From the NCBI GenBank assembly GCA_036277635.1, contig DASUMP010000140.1:1-6400 (forward strand): a DNA stretch of 6,400 bases. The letters are read 5' to 3'. The notes under the pieces are model-generated. The model made no database searches. It was not told the origin of the DNA and saw nothing but the letters and a program-made list of their open reading frames with translations. The translations under genes were made by a program, and so were the position numbers. Source of the DNA: DASUMP01 sp036277635. Its GTDB lineage: Bacteria > Actinomycetota > Acidimicrobiia > IMCC26256 > PALSA-610. Shown here in pieces: positions 5,796 through 6,400 of the stretch. The first letter of the stretch is position 1. Every line of letters starts with the position of its first letter.

Positions 5796-6224
5796 TCAGG
5801 GGCAGTCACTGTCGACCGACACGTCTTCTTCGCCGACGTCGTCGTCCGCGCCCGGCTCCGCGATCTGCAGACACGCGCGCTGGTCGCCGACGCGCACCTC
5901 GACGACGCCGTCGTCGTCGCGACCGTCGCCGTCGCCGTCGTCGATGCCGGTGACCTCGGGGTCTCCGGGGAGGTCGGCGATGCTCTCCTCGAGCACGCGC
6001 ACGTCACGTCGTGACGCGCCGCCGTCGAGGTCATCGGCGACGATCGCGCCGCGCAGGGTCTCGGCGACCGCTCGGGCGCTCGCCTCGCCGGTCGCGTCTT
6101 CGACTTGCTCGCCGACGTCACGGGCGTCGTCGGCGAGCTCGTCGCGGGTGTCGTCGTCGCACGCGGCCAGGCCGAGGGACAGGGCGGCCACGGCCCTGAG
6201 TGCCAGTGTCCGTCGTCGAGTCAT
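5796..6224 (-). CDS. Small acidic lipoprotein of unknown function
   Basis: The 142-aa precursor begins MTRRR, then has a hydrophobic stretch (7-21) ending in the lipobox LAAC, with Cys22 as the expected lipidated residue. The mature protein would be anchored to the outer face of the membrane. Residues 23-65 are rich in Asp, Glu and Ala and look like an amphipathic, possibly coiled helix. Residues 94-106 (IDDGDGDGRDDDG) resemble a calcium-binding DxDxDG loop, followed by the strand VVEVRV. Cys118 and Cys141 could form a disulfide. I recognise no named family. The ATG at 6224 is chosen because it gives a normal signal peptide; the ribosome site is poor (only GGGCGG close by). A TTG at 6257 would add 11 unconvincing residues. 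It lies 44 nt after the CoA-transferase and may be read through from it. Base usage is heavily GAC/GTC because of the Asp content. Confidence 0.82.
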   Translation of the reverse strand: MTRRRTLALRAVAALSLGLAACDDDTRDELADDARDVGEQVEDATGEASARAVAETLRGAIVADDLDGGASRRDVRVLEESIADLPGDPEVTGIDDGDGDGRDDDGVVEVRVGDQRACLQIAEPGADDDVGEEDVSVDSDCP

Positions 6225-6268
6225 GCCGCCCGGGTGCCCCCGGCGCGGCGGAGACAAACCCCCGACGG

Positions 6269-6400
6269 TTACTCGTGCGCCCCGAGCCCGCCGGCGGCGC
6301 GCAGCTGGGCGATGCGGTCATCGTCGTAGCCGAGGACGTCGCGCAAGACGCTCTCGGTGTGCTCACCCACCTTCGGCGCCCGCGTGGGGACCGGGAGCTC
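6269..6400 (-). CDS. CaiB/BaiF (family III) CoA-transferase, C-terminal end (partial)
   Basis: The last 43 codons of a gene running off the right edge end at a TAA (6269-6271). The visible residues include PKVGEHTESVLRDVLGYDDD followed by RIAQLRAAGGLG. This matches the usual C-terminus of family III CoA-transferases, 'P.lGeHt.evL.e.LGy....i..Lr..G', where the GEHT motif is highly conserved. These enzymes move CoA between carboxylic acids; relatives include formyl-CoA transferase and alpha-methylacyl-CoA racemase. The substrate cannot be told from this end. It is the most upstream visible gene of the minus-strand run and could be cotranscribed with the lipoprotein gene. Confidence 0.85.
   Translation of the reverse strand, partial: ELPVPTRAPKVGEHTESVLRDVLGYDDDRIAQLRAAGGLGAHE

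Noticed and set aside
5888..5950. GTC/GAC-rich stretch as a microsatellite or regulatory repeat
   Set aside because: It encodes the Asp/Val-rich part of the lipoprotein in frame, and the units are irregular, so amino-acid composition explains it.
5711..6121. In-frame upstream extension of the DUF3566 frame to 6121
   Set aside because: The added 137 residues are Ser/Arg/Thr-rich, overlap the lipoprotein gene in another frame, and bypass the strong GGAGGAG site that precedes the GTG at 5710.
6225..6257. TTG start adding 11 residues to the lipoprotein
   Set aside because: The extension (MSPPRRGHPGG) would put a Pro/Gly-rich stretch before the signal peptide and has no ribosome site.
6225..6268. 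Possible GTTT-N14-GGGGGC stress-type promoter before the lipoprotein
   Set aside because: Only the GGG of the -10 matches, in a run of G and C where such matches are common. It is far weaker than the site at 5766-5791.
1..6400. Mobile elements, CRISPR arrays, tRNA or rRNA genes
   Set aside because: No transposase or integrase motifs, no regularly spaced direct repeats and no cloverleaf-like or rRNA-like sequence were seen on either strand by eye. No gap between genes exceeds about 125 nt.

Overview
The window is GC-rich, and most codons in the genes called here end in G or C. The gene content points to an actinobacterium. The DUF3566 membrane protein is a family known almost only from Actinobacteria, and the class A penicillin-binding protein ends in a Pro/Thr-rich tail of a kind seen in that phylum. 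The mix of a CoxL-like oxidase, a CaiB/BaiF CoA-transferase and a 'TTTTTAPPPPP' style tail would suit Acidimicrobiia or a relative, but that finer placement is inference. No mobile element, CRISPR array, tRNA or rRNA was seen. It reads as ordinary chromosomal core and metabolic DNA.

Layout, left to right. Positions 2-34 hold what looks like the last ten codons of a plus-strand gene. Its TAG stop overlaps, in a shared CTAG, the stop of a large minus-strand gene (31-2298) for a xanthine dehydrogenase/CO dehydrogenase-type molybdenum hydroxylase large subunit. That protein is of the CoxL 'form II' type (AYRGAGR active-site loop) and has no medium or small subunit gene next to it. A 125-nt divergent spacer follows, with a 9-bp inverted repeat and a weak plus-strand promoter. 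Next is a plus-strand multi-pass membrane protein (2424-3071). It converges on a minus-strand bifunctional PBP (3081-5234) with only 9 nt between stop codons. A perfect 11-bp inverted repeat brackets both stops.

The right third is a run of minus-strand genes, read from 6400 downwards: the C-terminus of a family III CoA-transferase (6400-6269), a small acidic lipoprotein (6224-5796), a DUF3566 protein (5710-5246) and the PBP (5234-3081). The last two are 11 nt apart and look like one operon. The 85-nt spacer before them holds GTTT-N16-GGGTAT, an exact match to the SigB/SigF-type promoter consensus.

Functionally the window splits in two. One part is envelope biology: the PBP, the DUF3566 protein, the lipoprotein and probably the plus-strand membrane protein. 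The other is flanking metabolism: the molybdenum hydroxylase and the CoA-transferase. The most useful leads are the possible stress-sigma control of a peptidoglycan synthase operon, the pairing of DUF3566 with a class A PBP, and the stem encoded in the ends of two convergent genes. I found no convincing evidence for a wholly new type of biological system.
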